Assembly (NCBI RefSeq): GCF_028745505.1
Contig: NZ_JAQZZL010000001.1
Coordinates: 1,302,001-1,366,000, forward strand
DNA length: 64,000 nucleotides
Direction of reading: 5' to 3'
From: Lentisphaera marina
GTDB taxonomy: Bacteria; Verrucomicrobiota; Lentisphaeria; Lentisphaerales; Lentisphaeraceae
Below are positions 15,403 through 24,527 of the stretch, piece after piece. The number at the start of each line of letters is the position of its first letter. Position 1 is the stretch's first letter. The notes beneath the pieces are model-generated. The model was given only the letters and a program-made list of their open reading frames with translations, was not told the DNA's origin and did not search any database. Position numbers and translations under genes: made by a program.

Positions 15403-18400
15403 TTACCTAACCCGATACCCCGCCTTCCCAATTAACCCAAGCCACAGCTCCCACCACTGTCTGGTCTCAAACTGGCCACCGTCGTGTTTTTGCTGCGTGG
15501 TGGAGACGGCGATCTCTGCATTGTGTTCAGGAGCAGGGTTTACTGTCAGCGGGAGTTTAACAACAGTGCCATCGGCACGATGAAAGGTTTCGCCGCCATC
15601 GTCACTCCAGGCGTAGACGGAAGTGGGGCGCACATAGCCCTTGCCGTCGAGTCCGGAAATAACCATTCTCACATGCATACGGCCGGTTTTGTCGAAGCGT
15701 ACCCCCCAACTATCGCGGCAGAAGTTGTAGAAGGGTGGCTGCCAGGCCCAGGCTAAGCGACGAATATCGCTTGGCTTGGTCGGCAGTGAACCGCGTATGG
15801 GATCGTGCAGGTAGTGTAACCACTGCGGATCGTGTTTGCGGGCCGACTGGATGAGGTCGTAGACATCGCCCCCTATGGCTTTCCACTTCTTGGTCGCAGC
15901 AGTGTAACGGTACATTCCCCAACACTGCCAGCCAAAAGCTACACTGCGACCATACAGGTAGGTCTCGTTGGTGGGGCTTTGGACAAAGCAGAAGTAGTTG
16001 AGGTAGCTTGCGGGAATGGCCTGGGGGTTGTTACGTTGGCCCACAAACCTGAATGAGTCGATGCTCTCGGGAGCGGTGGACACCCAGTACATCTGCATCG
16101 GGTAGGTGTCACTCTTTTTGTCTCGCGATACTCCCATTTTTTCCCAACTTCCGGGAATGTACTGGGTGGGATTGGGAGCGTTGTGCTGCCCCCCCATGAG
16201 GTGCACATAGCCCTGTTCGTCGACAAATAACGACCAGGCACGACATTTGGCATCGGTCCCATCGAGAATAAAATCGTTGCCCTCCAAGTAGACCTTCTGC
16301 GTTACACCGTCGGCTCCTATCTTGGTAAGGGGGACACGGTAGAGGTGTTCGTAGTCGGGCTTGTGCCAATTGGCGGCACTCGGGTATTTTTTAGCCAATT
16401 TTGCCACGATTGTCTTGTACTCTTCCACAGGCACCTTTTCCACTCCTTGCCAAGCAACGCCGGTTCCCACCTTGTAGGTGGCGCCGTTATAGTGGGCCGT
16501 GGCGGTGTAGTCGCTATCCTTGGGATCTTTGTGGCTAAAATAGTATTCATGCATCGATTGAGGTAATTTGGAGTACAGCGCCAAGGCCTGCTGATACGCC
16601 CCCTTTTCGATGAGGGAGCGCAGTTTGTGCTGCTCGCCTCCTTTCTCTGCATTTGTAACAAGCTGGGGGCCTTGTAGGTCGAGCGCCTTCATCAGTGGCT
16701 GGGCAAAGGTTCTTTCGAGGGCGTGGTTGGTGTGGGATTTTTCGGGGTCTATATCGAACAAAGCCTTGGTAAGGGCGTTGCGTAACAGTTCATCGACCCG
16801 TGGGGGATGCACCTCTCCACGGGGAACGATGTTGTCGAGCGCTTCGGTGAGAGCCGGAATGGCCTGGGCTGCACGAGATCCCATTGCAGCCAGAGCCAGT
16901 GCAGCATCGGCCCTTTCGCGTTTTGATAGCACCCTATCTGCAGTAACTACGGTTCTCAACAGTGGCACAACCTTGTCCAGCTCCGCTCCTTTATTGAGCT
17001 TGAGCAGCAGCTCGGTGGCAACCAGCCTGCAATGAGGCTCGTTTAGTGCTTTTTTCAGTTCTGGCACCAGTTGATCACTCAACGGCTGCAGCGCATCTGC
17101 ACTTTTTGCACCAAACAACAACAGGGCCGTTCTGCGGGTAGAGGGACTCAGTGAGGCAATGTCGTGCACCGCTATGGCTCGACCATCCAGCACCACAACA
17201 CTATCACCATGCACCTCTGGTTGCTTAGTGGGTTGAGTAATGGTGTGCAGACGGGCCACCTCTTCACCCGTTATCGCCCTATCAAACCACACCATATCGC
17301 GTACCGCCCCATCCAGCGAACCAGACTTTGCTGCCATCTGATGCCACCAAGCGGCGTCATTGCCGATCTGCAGACTTTTATTTACGGGGGTATAGGGGAT
17401 ACCGGCTTTTGAGGCGATCTTTTTACCATTGAGGTAGAGAGTCCCGGTGCCGGTAAAGGACTTTTTGAGGCGGGGATTCATGACCACCCCCTCCTCCTGG
17501 TAGATAGTGATATCTTTTTCGTGGTACACTTCAAACTCTTTCAAGCCCGGTCGTGCACTACGGGTCTTGGGAGCGTCGAAACGAACCCATGACACCTTTT
17601 TTGTGGAAAACATCCCATCCCACTCATCGTGAAACGTTGCCACCTCAATGCTACTGCCATCGCTAAAATGCAGCATTCCTCCCATAAAGATATCGGGTTT
17701 GTTGCGATTTACCAGTCGAATGCGGTTGAGGGCAACCTCTTTGCCGAAATCGAGCTGAATCCACTTCTCCGCATCGGGTTTTGGGCCAGCTCCCGGCCAA
17801 ATAATCCAGCTGGTAGTATCGTTGCCGTCAATGGCTTTTTTTGGCTCGTAGGTTTTATTGCTCCCCGAATTGGAGGCGCTAACCGTTGCTTCAAGAGCAA
17901 TGTTCGTTGTAGATGGTGAAGTGCCAAGACGTTTCTCGGCTTCAGAGAGAGTTTTGGGTTGATAGGTGTACAACAAATGGTGCCACGTGCCGATTGGCAG
18001 GTTGGGGCTACCATAGCCGTGCTCCACTCGCTTGCCATCTTTGACGCTTTTATACGACCACGTCCCCAGCTGGTCCCCTTTGCCACCGCTGACCACGTCG
18101 ATAAGCTCCTGCTTGCGGATACAGAGTTGGGTTCCCACTGTGTGGACCCAACTCTCATTGCCAATGAGCCTAAACCCCATCTTATTGACCCAGCCGCTGC
18201 CGATCACCTTGGAGCGCATAAAGACCCAGCCCCCCATGGAAAACGAAGGGGTCTGGTATGCTTTGTGCGCTGGAATTTCCAGCCACTGATAGGCACCCGT
18301 GAAATTGAGTAGCCCTTTTTTTTCATCCCAGGGCACGTGGTTATTGGTGGCGTGGTTGGCGGTGGCGCTCAGGTCGCGCACCTTCGAGCCACTGATTAAT

Positions 18401-18654
18401 TCATCGGCGGCCCAGTATCCGACCGGCTTCATAGAGAGGACCGTCTTATGCCGCTCTGCAGCCGACACTGTTTCCTTGGGGGGGGCGCAGGGGATGGTGG
18501 GGTCCAGGCCACATGGTACGGTGTTCTGGCAGCCACATAGTACAAGGACGATAAGCAGCAAGCTGGCCACCGCAGGCATGGTACTTGAGCTGCTTCCCCC
18601 CACCCAAGTGCTCGGATTTCCCTTTTGGCGAGCTTTTACGTTGTTCTTCTTCAT
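15403..18654 (-). CDS. Large exported multidomain protein: LamG with nested F5/8C, HEAT repeats, BNR_4-like propeller
   Basis: A 1083-residue protein. After a charged N-terminus a hydrophobic segment ends in VLCGC, a plausible but non-ideal lipobox. A LamG-like sandwich begins near 95 (WLEIPAHKAYQTPSFSMGGW) and resumes near 395 (GTLYLNGKKI, LDGAVRDMVWFDRAIT). Between these halves lies an F5/8-type-C domain (about 250-390: ALEATVSASNSGSNKTYEP, WIQLDFGKEVALNRIRLV). Residues ~470-650 are HEAT-like helices, and ~740-1060 resemble BNR_4 neuraminidase-like propellers (WSDDGGETFHRAD, FRFVGQRNNPQ). It is probably an outer-surface glycan-binding or glycan-processing protein. No catalytic assignment is possible. 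It overlaps the end of the upstream truncated gene by 4 bp. Confidence 0.8.
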   Translation of the reverse strand: MKKNNVKARQKGNPSTWVGGSSSSTMPAVASLLLIVLVLCGCQNTVPCGLDPTIPCAPPKETVSAAERHKTVLSMKPVGYWAADELISGSKVRDLSATANHATNNHVPWDEKKGLLNFTGAYQWLEIPAHKAYQTPSFSMGGWVFMRSKVIGSGWVNKMGFRLIGNESWVHTVGTQLCIRKQELIDVVSGGKGDQLGTWSYKSVKDGKRVEHGYGSPNLPIGTWHHLLYTYQPKTLSEAEKRLGTSPSTTNIALEATVSASNSGSNKTYEPKKAIDGNDTTSWIIWPGAGPKPDAEKWIQLDFGKEVALNRIRLVNRNKPDIFMGGMLHFSDGSSIEVATFHDEWDGMFSTKKVSWVRFDAPKTRSARPGLKEFEVYHEKDITIYQEEGVVMNPRLKKSFTGTGTLYLNGKKIASKAGIPYTPVNKSLQIGNDAAWWHQMAAKSGSLDGAVRDMVWFDRAITGEEVARLHTITQPTKQPEVHGDSVVVLDGRAIAVHDIASLSPSTRRTALLLFGAKSADALQPLSDQLVPELKKALNEPHCRLVATELLLKLNKGAELDKVVPLLRTVVTADRVLSKRERADAALALAAMGSRAAQAIPALTEALDNIVPRGEVHPPRVDELLRNALTKALFDIDPEKSHTNHALERTFAQPLMKALDLQGPQLVTNAEKGGEQHKLRSLIEKGAYQQALALYSKLPQSMHEYYFSHKDPKDSDYTATAHYNGATYKVGTGVAWQGVEKVPVEEYKTIVAKLAKKYPSAANWHKPDYEHLYRVPLTKIGADGVTQKVYLEGNDFILDGTDAKCRAWSLFVDEQGYVHLMGGQHNAPNPTQYIPGSWEKMGVSRDKKSDTYPMQMYWVSTAPESIDSFRFVGQRNNPQAIPASYLNYFCFVQSPTNETYLYGRSVAFGWQCWGMYRYTAATKKWKAIGGDVYDLIQSARKHDPQWLHYLHDPIRGSLPTKPSDIRRLAWAWQPPFYNFCRDSWGVRFDKTGRMHVRMVISGLDGKGYVRPTSVYAWSDDGGETFHRADGTVVKLPLTVNPAPEHNAEIAVSTTQQKHDGGQFETRQWWELWLGLIGKAGYRVR

Positions 18655-19385
18655 GTGCTATCTCCTCGGTAGTGGGTTGTATTATATTCAGAAATGTAGT
18701 GAGTCAACCGGTTAATCATTAGGTTCTTTCGTCCAGTAGCCCTTGGCGGATTGTTCGCCGTTTGAACTGAATGGGTCAAAGGTGCCGGTGCCGACGGTGT
18801 CTTCGATATTGCGCCGCCGCCGGGCGTGTTGGCGACGGTATGCCATGCGTATGGATTCTCGGGATGTGGATCGGATTTCACCCCGTACCAGTACGGGGTA
18901 GTCGTCCCGGCGCGGCAGGCGTACTCCCATTCCCACTCGGTCGGCAACCGGTAGCCGTCGGCATCGGCCTTGACGCAGTCGTCGGTCAAATCCAGTTCGC
19001 CTTGACGATATACTGCATCCTTCTTTCCGGACGTGTGGTAGACCGGGTCGCGTCCGGTCAGTTCACTGGCGGCGTTGCAGAATTTGACGGCGTCGTACCA
19101 GGAGATGGTCGAAGCGGGATAGTCCGGTCCCTGGGCGTTGCCCGGGCTCAGGTCATATCCATGCTTGAGCGCCCAGGAGCGGACGGTATCGTATTCGCGG
19201 CAGGTTAGCTCCCGGTCAGCCAAGCGGAAGGCCTTGACGGTCTCGGACTGCTGTTTCTCCCGTTGCAATGTACCCGACGGGATCTCGATCATCTCCGTTT
19301 CCGCGCCCTGAACAAGTGTTCCGGTAGCCGTCAATACTGACAGCGCCACAAGTGTTTTAGCTTTTTTTTTGATTGTCTTTAGCAT
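18651..19385 (-). pseudogene. Truncated FGE-sulfatase-like gene (copy A), fused to unrelated tail
   Basis: The first ~180 residues match the FGE-sulfatase domain of the fusion gene at 29132 almost exactly (IEIPSGTLQREKQQSETV, YRLPTEWEWEYACRAGTT, YWYGVKSDPHPENPYAWHT). Identity stops at about 18840, the edge of a 2.44-kb repeat. What follows is a ~60-residue unrelated tail. In another frame the same DNA reads EDTVGTGTFDPFSSNGEQ and ends at 18712, probably the genuine 3' end of some other, unrecognised gene. The FGE domain core (GNVAEW, RGGS) and the whole heparinase part are missing, so the gene is non-functional as an FGE-like protein. A signal peptide (LVALSVLTATGTLVQGAE) remains. Confidence 0.8.
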
Positions 19386-19410
19386 GTTTTGCACCTTGTT
19401 ATTAAATGGT

Positions 19411-19548
19411 TCATATTTTTATTATTTGGCAACTTTTTCCAGCCCTGTTCGGCAAAACCTTTGCTACGGTCAGCGAGACCTGTGCCGATGCGGCTAAGGT
19501 GAATAGTAATGATATTGATATGGTAAAAAGTACTTTTGATCTCGACAT
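19411..19548 (-). pseudogene. Signal-peptide relic between pseudopilin and FGE-like genes (copy A)
   Basis: A 45-codon frame begins MSRSKVLFTISISLLFTL, then AASAQ, a textbook signal peptide, followed by only ~22 residues and a stop. In a second frame the 3' half reads ADRSKGFAEQGWKKLPNN plus stop, which looks like the C-terminus of another protein. The piece is probably the two ends of a gene whose middle was deleted. The equivalent sequence in copy B (32294-32461) has no stop and runs in frame into the FGE-heparinase gene. Confidence 0.5.
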
Positions 19549-19645
19549 TTTTAGAAATATGCTTTTGGGGTAAACAGTTTCTTGTCCTTCTTTGGTTTTC
19601 GTAAATTTCAACAAGGGGTGCAACTGGGCGGAAACCTGTGCATCT

Positions 19646-20440
19646 TCAATCACCGCTGCCCATGGTCCACATGCCGCGGGGATTATCCATGTTGCCGGTG
19701 CCGATGGTGGCTTCGCCGCGCATCGCCCGGACGCTGCCGTCGCAAAACAGGTAGTTCCACTGCCCGCCCTTGTGTAGGCGGAAATACTTGCCATAAGCCA
19801 AACCGTTTTGACGATTCGGGCCGTCCAGATCCGCGGAAGCTCCTTGCGGTTCGCCTAATCTTCTTCGGGCTTCTTCGCCACCGGACCATTCCGCATAAGC
19901 TTTCTCGCCCATGGCAATGGTACCCGACGGTTCCTCGATCTCGGTTACTTGACGGGATACGCCGTAGGCGCCGGCAATACCATTCGGGGAGTAACCCACG
20001 GATGATGCATTTTGCTCCCAGGAATACATCGCAGCGTAGAGACCCCGCCCGCCCCGGTTTATTAAGTAGGTGCGCCGAATCTCTATGTTGCCCCCAGGCG
20101 GGGCTTCGCGCATGTCACTGGGGCAACGCCAGATTGCCGTCGAGCCTTTGACCGGGGCTGCATGGCCCGCCATTTCAGCTTCACTCAAATTGCGACCATC
20201 GTAGGGACTGAGCAAATCATCATACGTAATCCCGTTAGAACGAGCAAAAGAATAAGGGTAATAACCATTGTTGTCGCTGGTATATTGCATCATACACAAA
20301 CCGAGTTGTTTCAGGTTGCCCGCACAAGCAGTACGTTTGCTGGCGTCACGGGCGTTTTTCAATGCCGGCAGCAGCAAACTGGCGAGTATCGAAATGATGG
20401 CGATGATTACCAGTAATTCTACTAGTGAAAATTTTTTCAT
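19646..20440 (-). CDS. Type II secretion pseudopilin-like protein (copy A)
   Basis: A 264-residue protein starting [20 protein letters not shown], a prepilin-peptidase cleavage and methylation motif followed by the hydrophobic helix of class III/pseudopilins. After [19 protein letters not shown] comes a soluble domain ending in [13 protein letters not shown], the 'DG' motif region of DUF1559/H-X9-DG proteins, which are hugely expanded in PVC bacteria. It differs from copy B (32559) at only a few residues. Such proteins commonly lie beside polysaccharide-degrading genes. A role in surface display or export of the neighbouring enzymes is conjecture. The start has AT-rich upstream DNA and the body is GC-rich. 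Confidence 0.9.
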   Translation of the reverse strand: MKKFSLVELLVIIAIISILASLLLPALKNARDASKRTACAGNLKQLGLCMMQYTSDNNGYYPYSFARSNGITYDDLLSPYDGRNLSEAEMAGHAAPVKGSTAIWRCPSDMREAPPGGNIEIRRTYLINRGGRGLYAAMYSWEQNASSVGYSPNGIAGAYGVSRQVTEIEEPSGTIAMGEKAYAEWSGGEEARRRLGEPQGASADLDGPNRQNGLAYGKYFRLHKGGQWNYLFCDGSVRAMRGEATIGTGNMDNPRGMWTMGSGD

Positions 20441-20583
20441 TTAAGCAATCTCCAAAGTATTTATTTTAACGATCTTATTTATTATATTATCACTTTATTA
20501 TTCCACAATATCTCTTCGTTTTAATCCATGAATACATTAACATAAAATACTTTAATTCATGTGTTTATGATTTTTTAATTTGT

Positions 20584-21282
20584 TTAAAATTGTCGAATAA
20601 AGGGCAGGTCCTTACTTATGTTTTTAACGAGATGACTTAGAAATAAAGCATCTTCGATAAACTGCTCTGGGCAATCGCCCTTAACAAACTCTATCAAGAT
20701 GGGGATTTCTTTTCCTTCATTTAATAAGCATTTTAAATATAAAGCTAGATCGGACTCTCCTTGCGATAAGGGATGACGATGATATTCATCTGGGTAAATT
20801 AATTCTCTCAAAGTTCCATTGACCGTATTTTTATCTTTTGAGCCGACTGTCCAGTGGTAGATATGGACTGTGTATAAACGTGGGAGTAATTCTTTTAAAC
20901 CCTGCAGGGCATATGAAGTTTTGTAGCCATGAGGTGGTTGCCACGAGAAAAAGACATTGGGGTGGACTACTAAGTTGGAGAATTTGAGTGCCGAATAATT
21001 ATTATTTGTCAGAGTCCCATCATGGAATTCGAAGCAAATTGCGATTTTTTTTTCGGCAGCCATTTCAGCAATTTTGAGTGTGTCTTCAACTATAGAACTT
21101 ATCTCCTCTTGTGAAGAATCTTCATAGTTTTTTGTACCTGCCCAAACTCGTATGCTTTTAGCTTCTAAAGCTTCCGCAGTCAAGAGTACTTTTGAAAAAC
21201 ATGTTTGATTAACATCTGTAGAACCCACTCTGTAATAGCTTCCATAAGAAACGATCTCTAAACCAGTTTCATTACTAATCTT
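20584..21282 (-). pseudogene. 5'-truncated sugar phosphate isomerase/epimerase (copy A)
   Basis: The frame contains the C-terminal ~215 residues of the TIM-barrel isomerase found complete at 33497 (e.g. FSWQPPHGYKTSYALQGL, VHIYHWTVGSKDKN). It can be followed up to ETGLEIVSYGSYYR, after which similarity ends at 21283 and an in-frame TAA precedes it. The first ~60 residues of the barrel are missing. A GTG at 21228 is the only in-frame start. Probably non-functional. Confidence 0.85.
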
Positions 21283-21302
21283 TTTTTAGTCCTTTCAGAA
21301 AA

Positions 21303-21503
21303 ATGAATATAAAAACAAAAAAACAACGACAGGAGGCCATCACACAAATACAAAAAATAGAAAATAAACTTCTGAGTGAATTAAAAAATCACTCAGATAA
21401 AAAAGTGAAAAACACTGTAAAAAGAAAAGCCATTGAAACCTTTTTGGAAAATAATGGTTATATTAGTACCTATCAACAGGAGCAACTGTCAACCCTTTTA
21501 TGA
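21303..21503 (+). CDS. Small lysine-rich hypothetical protein
   Basis: A 66-codon frame, MNIKTKKQRQEAITQIQKIE onward, strongly charged and helical. It starts 20 bp outside the repeat border, on the strand opposite to its neighbours. It matches no family I recognise and no clear ribosome-binding site is visible. A perfect 8-bp inverted repeat (CTGAGTGA / TCACTCAG, 21373-21397) lies within it. It could be a chance frame in AT-rich DNA. Confidence 0.3.
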   Translation: MNIKTKKQRQEAITQIQKIENKLLSELKNHSDKKVKNTVKRKAIETFLENNGYISTYQQEQLSTLL

Positions 21504-21671
21504 GCCGATTAATGGACACTCACGCTTGGTAGCACAATCGTTAAAGCCGTATTCTGATGTAAAAATAACCAGATTTTTTGTAGATTTAATTTTTTTGAGT
21601 TGGGTGGCGTTGATATGATTACTGGCAAGTAATGATGTACCTAATCCATTGATGAATGTTCTTCTGTTCAT
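21498..21671 (-). pseudogene. N-terminal stub of a Tat-exported protein
   Basis: The frame starts MNRRTFINGLGTSLLASN, a twin-arginine signal like those of DUF1501 or sulfatase proteins, and then breaks off after ~58 codons without any recognisable domain. A few extra in-frame codons exist upstream (to 21704). It is interpreted as the 5' remnant of a deleted exported-enzyme gene. Confidence 0.5.
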
Positions 21672-21930
21672 GTTAAGTACCTTGCATTTGTTAAATTTCA
21701 TCAAGCCATGTATTAGATGACAGACAGCTTAATTAGAAATTGTTATAGCATTTTTTGTTTTTTAATAAATTTTTATAACCTTGTTAAATCGAGGATTTTT
21801 ATTAAGGTGTAAAAATACAATAATCTTTTGAAATTCTGAACTGTGATCTCAGGTGTTGAAATGATTATATTAATCAGCCAAACGCTTTATTGATGCAGAT
21901 ATTTTTTATGTGTAAATCCATAGGTAAAGC

Positions 21931-24081
21931 TTACTTGTAAAGTTCAATGATTAAGCCGCAAAAATCTTCGATTCCTTTTACAGATAAAATTTTATCTTGA
22001 ATAGAGACCATTATTTTGTCTTGCTTGAAACATTCCCCCAATACCCAATCTTCTTTTAAATCAAATCTTATTTCTGATGAATGATTTTCAAAAGTATGAA
22101 TAACTAAGAAGGCTTTTTCTTTATTGTTGGCATATCGGATAAATATTTGGTAACCTTCAGGGTATAAGTAGCTGTCAATTCCTTTGCGTATGCACTTGGA
22201 ATGTCCATCAGCAATTAAGTCTTTTATTTTGAGATAGAATTCCTGTCCTTTCTGCATAATGGCCTTTTGCTGGTCATTTAAAAGGAATAGATCTCCACTT
22301 AAGCACATTCTTCCCATAAAGGTGGCTGCCATAGAGTAATGGACTCGTGTTTCTGAGTCATCTTCGCGTAGAACTGCCCATATTTGGTTTTTACGCATGG
22401 GTATTTGCATAGCAGTGTTTGCTGCAATAATGGGAATATCCAGCCCTTCGTGGGAATCGGAAAAGCCACCCATGCTAGCTAATTCCATAAAACTTGGCTC
22501 CAAGCGGTGCCCACCAGAACTACAGACTTCTATAACGAGCTCAGGTATTTCTTCTCGCATATGTTTATAAAAGTTTTGCACACCTTCTAAATGTTGACGG
22601 AGGCCTTCACCCAAAGATTCAGAGCTGTCACAGCCCAAGCCTATGCTGTCATTGTAATCTATCTTGATGTAAGAAATTCCATTATCCTTTAGAGTCTTGA
22701 CGACTTTCTGGTTAAGGTAATCATGAACTTCTTGTTTGCGGAAGTCTAAAAAGCGTCGTGAGCCTCGTTGCAGGACATGTCCGTCTACATGAATCATTAA
22801 ATCTTTACGTTCAAATAGTTCTGAGCCTTCCGTGCAGTTTTCAAATTCAAACCAAATCCCTGGAATGAAGCCTTTTTCTTTTAAAGTATCACAAAGGTGC
22901 TTAAAACCATTTGGGTAGATCGTTTTACTGACATTCCAATCACCCAGGCCTTGCTGGCAGCCTGGTGTGTCGTTAAACCAGCCGTCATCCATGACTAAAT
23001 ATTTTACGTGAGAACTTTTTAGAGTGTCGGCAATTTTTAAAATATTTTCTTCTGAGGGGTGTCCCCACGTTGTACACCAGTCATTAAATATAATGGGCAG
23101 CTCTTTTTCTGTTTTAGGCAAAGAAGCAATGTTCTTTGTTTGAGCTTTTAATAGTCTTTGCTGAAGGTCTTCTATATTTCCTTTACAGCAGGAAATGAAA
23201 GCTTTTGGAGATGTGAATTTTTGCTGTGGTTTTAGGGTCTTTAACCAATGAGCATGTTCGCGGTCTCCTTGGCCTCCGCTGATTGATAGGAAGTCACCTA
23301 GCCTATAGAGTTCCATTTGCCAGGAGCCAGGACAGGCTAGTTGTGCTCCCCACATGACGCCGTAGTGGCGATCTTCTACTCCAATAAAGGGGAAGAAATC
23401 TTTGACAGGCATAGAGCCGACTTGTCCGAAACGCAGTGAACGTACGCCATGTCCAGCCCAGGAACGTTCAAAATTAAGGTCTTCAATGGATCTAACTTCG
23501 TGTTTGCCTTCGGCTGACCATGTACTTAGAAAACGGTGGAGATAATAAGTTCCTTTGCCGTCTTCAGTTTGGAAGGGAGAAATGTTGTCTAAACAAAAAG
23601 ATGATAAGTGTTCAATTTGTATGTCCTGACTGGATTGATTGATGACTTTTGTTTGTACTTCGCAGAAATCATCAGAAAGAGAAAAACTGAGCTGGTGTTC
23701 AACTGACAAATTGAATTTTGAGTGGTTTAAAAATGTTTTTACTTTAACCTGGTGATCTTGCTTTTCAGTTATTTGATCTTTGAAAACTAGATTACTTTCG
23801 GTTGAGCGCAGAGAACTACCCGCACTGAATGAACTCGGGGCATTTTCACCTACACATTTAATCTGAACTAAGTCATGTAGTTTATACGCCGGCCATGAGC
23901 CACCAAATGCTTTTAAAATTGATTTGCTGGTTATTAAGTCGTCAATGTTTTCTCTGTGAGCAGGTATGTTCATGCCTTTAGGGTAAATACGTAAAGCAAT
24001 TTGCTCTGTATCATTTTTAAAATAGACAAATTCACAGTCATGAGATTGAAATCGCGACAGTTCTGAAAAGGTTAAATTCAT
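21931..24081 (-). CDS. Alpha-galactosidase, GH36 family
   Basis: A 716-residue clan GH-D enzyme releasing terminal alpha-galactosides. The N-terminal beta-sandwich is followed by the TIM barrel, with YLVMDDGWFNDTPGCQQG, GIWFEFENC, the nucleophile aspartate in YIKIDYN (about residue 470) and the acid/base aspartate in GFSDSHEGLD (about 535). A C-terminal sandwich completes the family's usual length. There is no signal peptide, so it is probably cytoplasmic, acting on imported oligosaccharides. It is the only intact gene between the two repeats apart from the sulfatase, and it is AT-rich like the host background. No dedicated regulator is adjacent. Confidence 0.93.
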   Translation of the reverse strand: MNLTFSELSRFQSHDCEFVYFKNDTEQIALRIYPKGMNIPAHRENIDDLITSKSILKAFGGSWPAYKLHDLVQIKCVGENAPSSFSAGSSLRSTESNLVFKDQITEKQDHQVKVKTFLNHSKFNLSVEHQLSFSLSDDFCEVQTKVINQSSQDIQIEHLSSFCLDNISPFQTEDGKGTYYLHRFLSTWSAEGKHEVRSIEDLNFERSWAGHGVRSLRFGQVGSMPVKDFFPFIGVEDRHYGVMWGAQLACPGSWQMELYRLGDFLSISGGQGDREHAHWLKTLKPQQKFTSPKAFISCCKGNIEDLQQRLLKAQTKNIASLPKTEKELPIIFNDWCTTWGHPSEENILKIADTLKSSHVKYLVMDDGWFNDTPGCQQGLGDWNVSKTIYPNGFKHLCDTLKEKGFIPGIWFEFENCTEGSELFERKDLMIHVDGHVLQRGSRRFLDFRKQEVHDYLNQKVVKTLKDNGISYIKIDYNDSIGLGCDSSESLGEGLRQHLEGVQNFYKHMREEIPELVIEVCSSGGHRLEPSFMELASMGGFSDSHEGLDIPIIAANTAMQIPMRKNQIWAVLREDDSETRVHYSMAATFMGRMCLSGDLFLLNDQQKAIMQKGQEFYLKIKDLIADGHSKCIRKGIDSYLYPEGYQIFIRYANNKEKAFLVIHTFENHSSEIRFDLKEDWVLGECFKQDKIMVSIQDKILSVKGIEDFCGLIIELYK

Positions 24082-24173
24082 AGAATTCCTCTGGTATTTT
24101 GGAAATACTTTAATTAATGAAATAAGGTAGTTAATATAAAGATAATGCTTTTTATGGTAATGTTATGCTAAAT

Positions 24174-24509
24174 TTAATTCGAGAAATTGAACTTAAAAAT
24201 AATCAATACATCAGTATTGCGGTCTAAAAAACGCTGGTAGCGTTCCTCGTGATCGGCAGAAAGAGGTGCTTTTGAATAGATGTCATCAGGCTTTAGACCG
24301 AGCAGGACTAGTAGTTTGCTTGTGTCGATTTGTGCGGCAAAACCATTTTGTTCACGCCATTGATGGTTGCCTAAGAGGACAGCTATGCATGAACGATTGA
24401 AAATAGGGCGTATATCGCGATTAAAATCTATCTTATCTGCGAGGAGGTTTGTAGAAAATAATGTTCCCAGCAAGGCTATGGGGAGAAAGTGTTTGGAAGA
24501 ATTAATCAT
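24174..24509 (-). pseudogene. Chimeric remnant: 5' end of a PSCyt1-DUF1549 gene
   Basis: The first ~42 codons (signal peptide, then KIDFNRDIRPIFNRSCIA) match the start of the protein at 8203 (EIDFNRDIRPIFNRSCTG). Just inside the heme motif a 1-base loss shifts the frame, and homology ends within a few bases. The remaining ~68 codons (LLGNHQWREQNGFAAQID onward) belong to something I do not recognise. It lacks CxxCH and every downstream domain. It lies 18 bp downstream of the sulfatase gene. Confidence 0.75.
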
Positions 24510-24527
24510 ATATAAATACGGCCTCTA

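Larger units (their letters stand above)
18841..21283 (+). repeat. Direct repeat, copy A (2.44 kb)
   Basis: The segment matches 31755-34196 with only scattered mismatches, in the same orientation, at a spacing of about 12.91 kb. It contains the 5' part of the FGE-like gene, the 45-codon signal-peptide relic, a pseudopilin gene, and the 3' part of a TIM-barrel isomerase gene. Both genes at the repeat borders are truncated here but complete in the other copy, so this is the derived copy. Confidence 0.92.

Noticed and set aside
16610..18312. Several plus-strand frames over 100 codons in the 1083-residue protein gene
   Set aside because: Low-complexity Ser/Ala/Arg translations typical of antisense frames in GC-rich DNA.
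19411..19794. Frame beginning [13 protein letters not shown] upstream of the FGE-like genes (also at 32461-32707)
   Set aside because: Its first ~80 codons are the pseudopilin gene read in a wrong frame; only the signal-peptide part is a plausible relic.
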